This document shows positions 6,142 to 6,920 of a stretch of 6,920 nucleotides of DNA, piece after piece. A program made the translations under genes and the position numbers. The stretch is from Candidatus Woesearchaeota archaeon (GTDB lineage Archaea > Nanobdellota > Nanobdellia > Woesearchaeales > JAGVYJ01). The stretch lies in assembly GCA_018303315.1 (NCBI GenBank), contig JAGVYJ010000041.1:1-6920 (forward strand), written 5' to 3'. The notes under the pieces are model-generated. The model made no database searches. It saw only the letters and a program-made list of their open reading frames with translations, and was not told the DNA's origin. Each line of letters starts with the position of its first letter. Within the stretch, counting starts at the first letter, position 1.

Positions 6142-6920
6142 TCAGGCCAGTCACCACCCATCCCGCACGGCATAGATGGGATAATATACACGGCAGAAGA
6201 ACCATCCCGGCAGGTACCGGCAGGAACTTCATTCATCATAAATAACACAGCTACAGGGAAGCACATCCAGGGAAAGACCGGGCAGGGACCCCTGACGGGA
6301 AGGTATTCTGTTGTAATCGATGGAAATGATGGAGACCTCTTGGCAATCCGGGCGTGGAACCAGCTCTACGAGGCAACAAAGTCAGTTGTCCTGGAGGGCT
6401 CGATGCACGGCATCAATTTGTACTTAATGACAGAGTCCGGGAACTCCAACCCCGTTATTGTGTCCAATCCCAACGTTACTGCCACTGTAAACATTGCCTA
6501 CTATTACAAGGTAAGCGCACAGGATGCGGATGGTGATGCCCTCACTTACCAGTTGGGTCAGGCTCCCACAGGAATGCAGATTGATGCCCAGGGGCTGGTG
6601 ACCTGGGTGCCAGGACAGGCAGGCAGCTATTCAGTTACAGTTGAAGTCAGCGACGGCCAGGGCTCAGCACAGCAGGCATTCATCATTTCCGTTTCCGGAA
6701 AGCCTGGCAGCCCAATTGCCTTTATTTCCGTGCCTGTCACACAGGCAAGGGTTGGGCATCCGTACAGCTATCAGGCTTCAGCAACAGGAGGCGAGGCAGC
6801 GCTGGCATATTCACTGATACAAAGCCCTGCCGGAATGGCAATTGGGGCGGTGAGCGGGCTTGTGCAATGGACGCCCAGCGGGAGCGGGGCGTACAATGTG
6901 GCCATCAAGGCAAGCGATGG
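6079..6920 (+). CDS. Secreted protein with TTR-like and He_PIG (putative Ig) domains, 3'-partial
   Basis: An ATG at 6079 opens a frame with no stop through the window end: 280 codons plus two bases. The start is supported by an immediate signal peptide (MRK, then a hydrophobic stretch, then ALA-SG at residues 19-23) and by the ATGA overlap with the upstream stop. Residues 27-117 look like a transthyretin/carboxypeptidase-regulatory-type beta domain: PHGIDG near the start, a TGK turn, GRYSVVIDGNDGD in the middle, and a closing LEGSMHGINLYL. Residues 122-207 and 213-280 are two putative-Ig (He_PIG, cadherin-like) repeats sharing G-M-x-I...G-L-V-x-W-x-P...G-x-Y-x-V...S-D-G. The second repeat is cut by the window edge. 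The product is extracytoplasmic; no catalytic residues are seen. It is likely co-expressed with the giant surface protein upstream. Its ligand and anchoring are unknown because the C-terminus is missing. Confidence 0.93.
   Translation, partial: MRKTAFAIVILFSILLGAALASGQSPPIPHGIDGIIYTAEEPSRQVPAGTSFIINNTATGKHIQGKTGQGPLTGRYSVVIDGNDGDLLAIRAWNQLYEATKSVVLEGSMHGINLYLMTESGNSNPVIVSNPNVTATVNIAYYYKVSAQDADGDALTYQLGQAPTGMQIDAQGLVTWVPGQAGSYSVTVEVSDGQGSAQQAFIISVSGKPGSPIAFISVPVTQARVGHPYSYQASATGGEAALAYSLIQSPAGMAIGAVSGLVQWTPSGSGAYNVAIKASD
6157..6429 (+). other. Transthyretin/carboxypeptidase-regulatory-like domain
   Basis: Residues 27-117 of the second gene: PIPHGIDGIIYTAEEP, VPAGTSFIINNTATGK, a GRYSVVIDGNDGDLLAIRAW core and VVLEGSMHGINLYL. 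Archaeal secreted proteins often start with such a 'P-H-x-I-x-G-x-I...P-A-G-T...G-x-Y...G-D-x-I' module right after the signal peptide. I place it in the carboxypeptidase-regulatory/transthyretin-like beta-sandwich group on pattern alone; no catalytic role is implied. Confidence 0.55.
6442..6699 (+). repeat. Putative Ig (He_PIG, cadherin-like) repeat 1
   Basis: Residues 122-207 of the second gene: Y-Y-Y-K-V-S-A-Q-D-A-D-G-D-A-L-T-Y, APTGMQIDAQGLVTWVPG, GSYSVTVEVSDGQGSA and FIISVSG. The D-A-D-G-D-x-L-x-Y and G-L-V-x-W-x-P motifs are classic for putative-Ig/cadherin-like domains, whose Asp residues commonly bind calcium. It differs from the Ig families of the upstream gene: it has no Cys and only one sequon (NVT, residues 132-134). 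Confidence 0.8.
6715..6920 (+). repeat. Putative Ig (He_PIG) repeat 2, cut by window edge
   Basis: Residues 213-280: VGHPYSYQASATGGEAALAY, QSPAGMAIGAVSGLVQWTPS and GAYNVAIKASDG at the window end. It aligns with repeat 1 over P-x-G-M-x-I...G-L-V-x-W-x-P...G-x-Y-x-V...S-D-G. The acidic D-A-D-G-D loop of repeat 1 is replaced by T-G-G-E-A, so calcium binding there is less likely. More repeats may follow outside the window. Confidence 0.75.

Noticed and set aside
5964..6245. + strand frame of 93 codons across the gene junction
   Set aside because: It overlaps both real genes in a different frame. The 6079 frame has a signal peptide and recognisable domains, this one has neither.
6354..6536. + strand 60-codon frame inside the second gene
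   Set aside because: It is out of frame with the He_PIG-encoding frame and has no recognisable features.

Overview
The window is coding throughout on the + strand. It holds the 3' part of one very long gene (2-6082, open at the left edge) and the 5' part of a second gene (6079-6920, open at the right edge). The two overlap by four bases at an ATGA stop/start junction, so they very probably share an operon. No RNA gene, mobile element, CRISPR array, promoter or terminator is visible, and no non-coding gap is long enough to hold one. Residue numbers below for the large protein count the GTG codon at 23 as residue 1. That codon is only a reference point, because the frame stays open to the window edge.

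Organism. Arginine is mostly AGG and isoleucine is often ATA, which is an archaeal habit. The large protein is packed with N-glycosylation sequons and Ig-like repeats, as seen in giant surface proteins of archaea, especially DPANN lineages such as Woesearchaeota, Pacearchaeota and Diapherotrites. I infer an uncultivated archaeon, possibly DPANN; the phylum cannot be fixed from this window.

Layout of the large protein, from left to right: the end of an Ig-like repeat (A0); a complete Cys-paired Ig-like repeat (A1); two poorly recognised beta-rich domains, the second with six cysteines; a PKD-like domain; an array of two interleaved Ig-like families in the order B1-B2-A2-B3-A3-A4; the first half of another Ig-like fold, then a DUF2341 domain and a LamG/concanavalin-like domain, then what looks like the second half of that interrupted Ig fold; two more A repeats (A5, A6); a fibronectin type III domain; and a tandem pair of C-terminal 'WN-L/I-VS' repeats. 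The protein ends without a C-terminal membrane helix.

The second gene encodes a secreted protein. It has a clear signal peptide, a transthyretin/carboxypeptidase-regulatory-like beta domain, and at least two putative-Ig (He_PIG, cadherin-like) repeats, the second cut by the window edge.

Together the genes look like an operon for cell-surface or secreted adhesive proteins. The large one resembles a glycosylated stalk carrying a lectin-like module near its middle. The ligand and cellular role are unknown. The most interesting points are the strong sequon enrichment (about 136 by hand count), its absence from most of the LamG-like module, the regular cysteine spacing of the repeats, and the apparent insertion of DUF2341-LamG inside an Ig domain.
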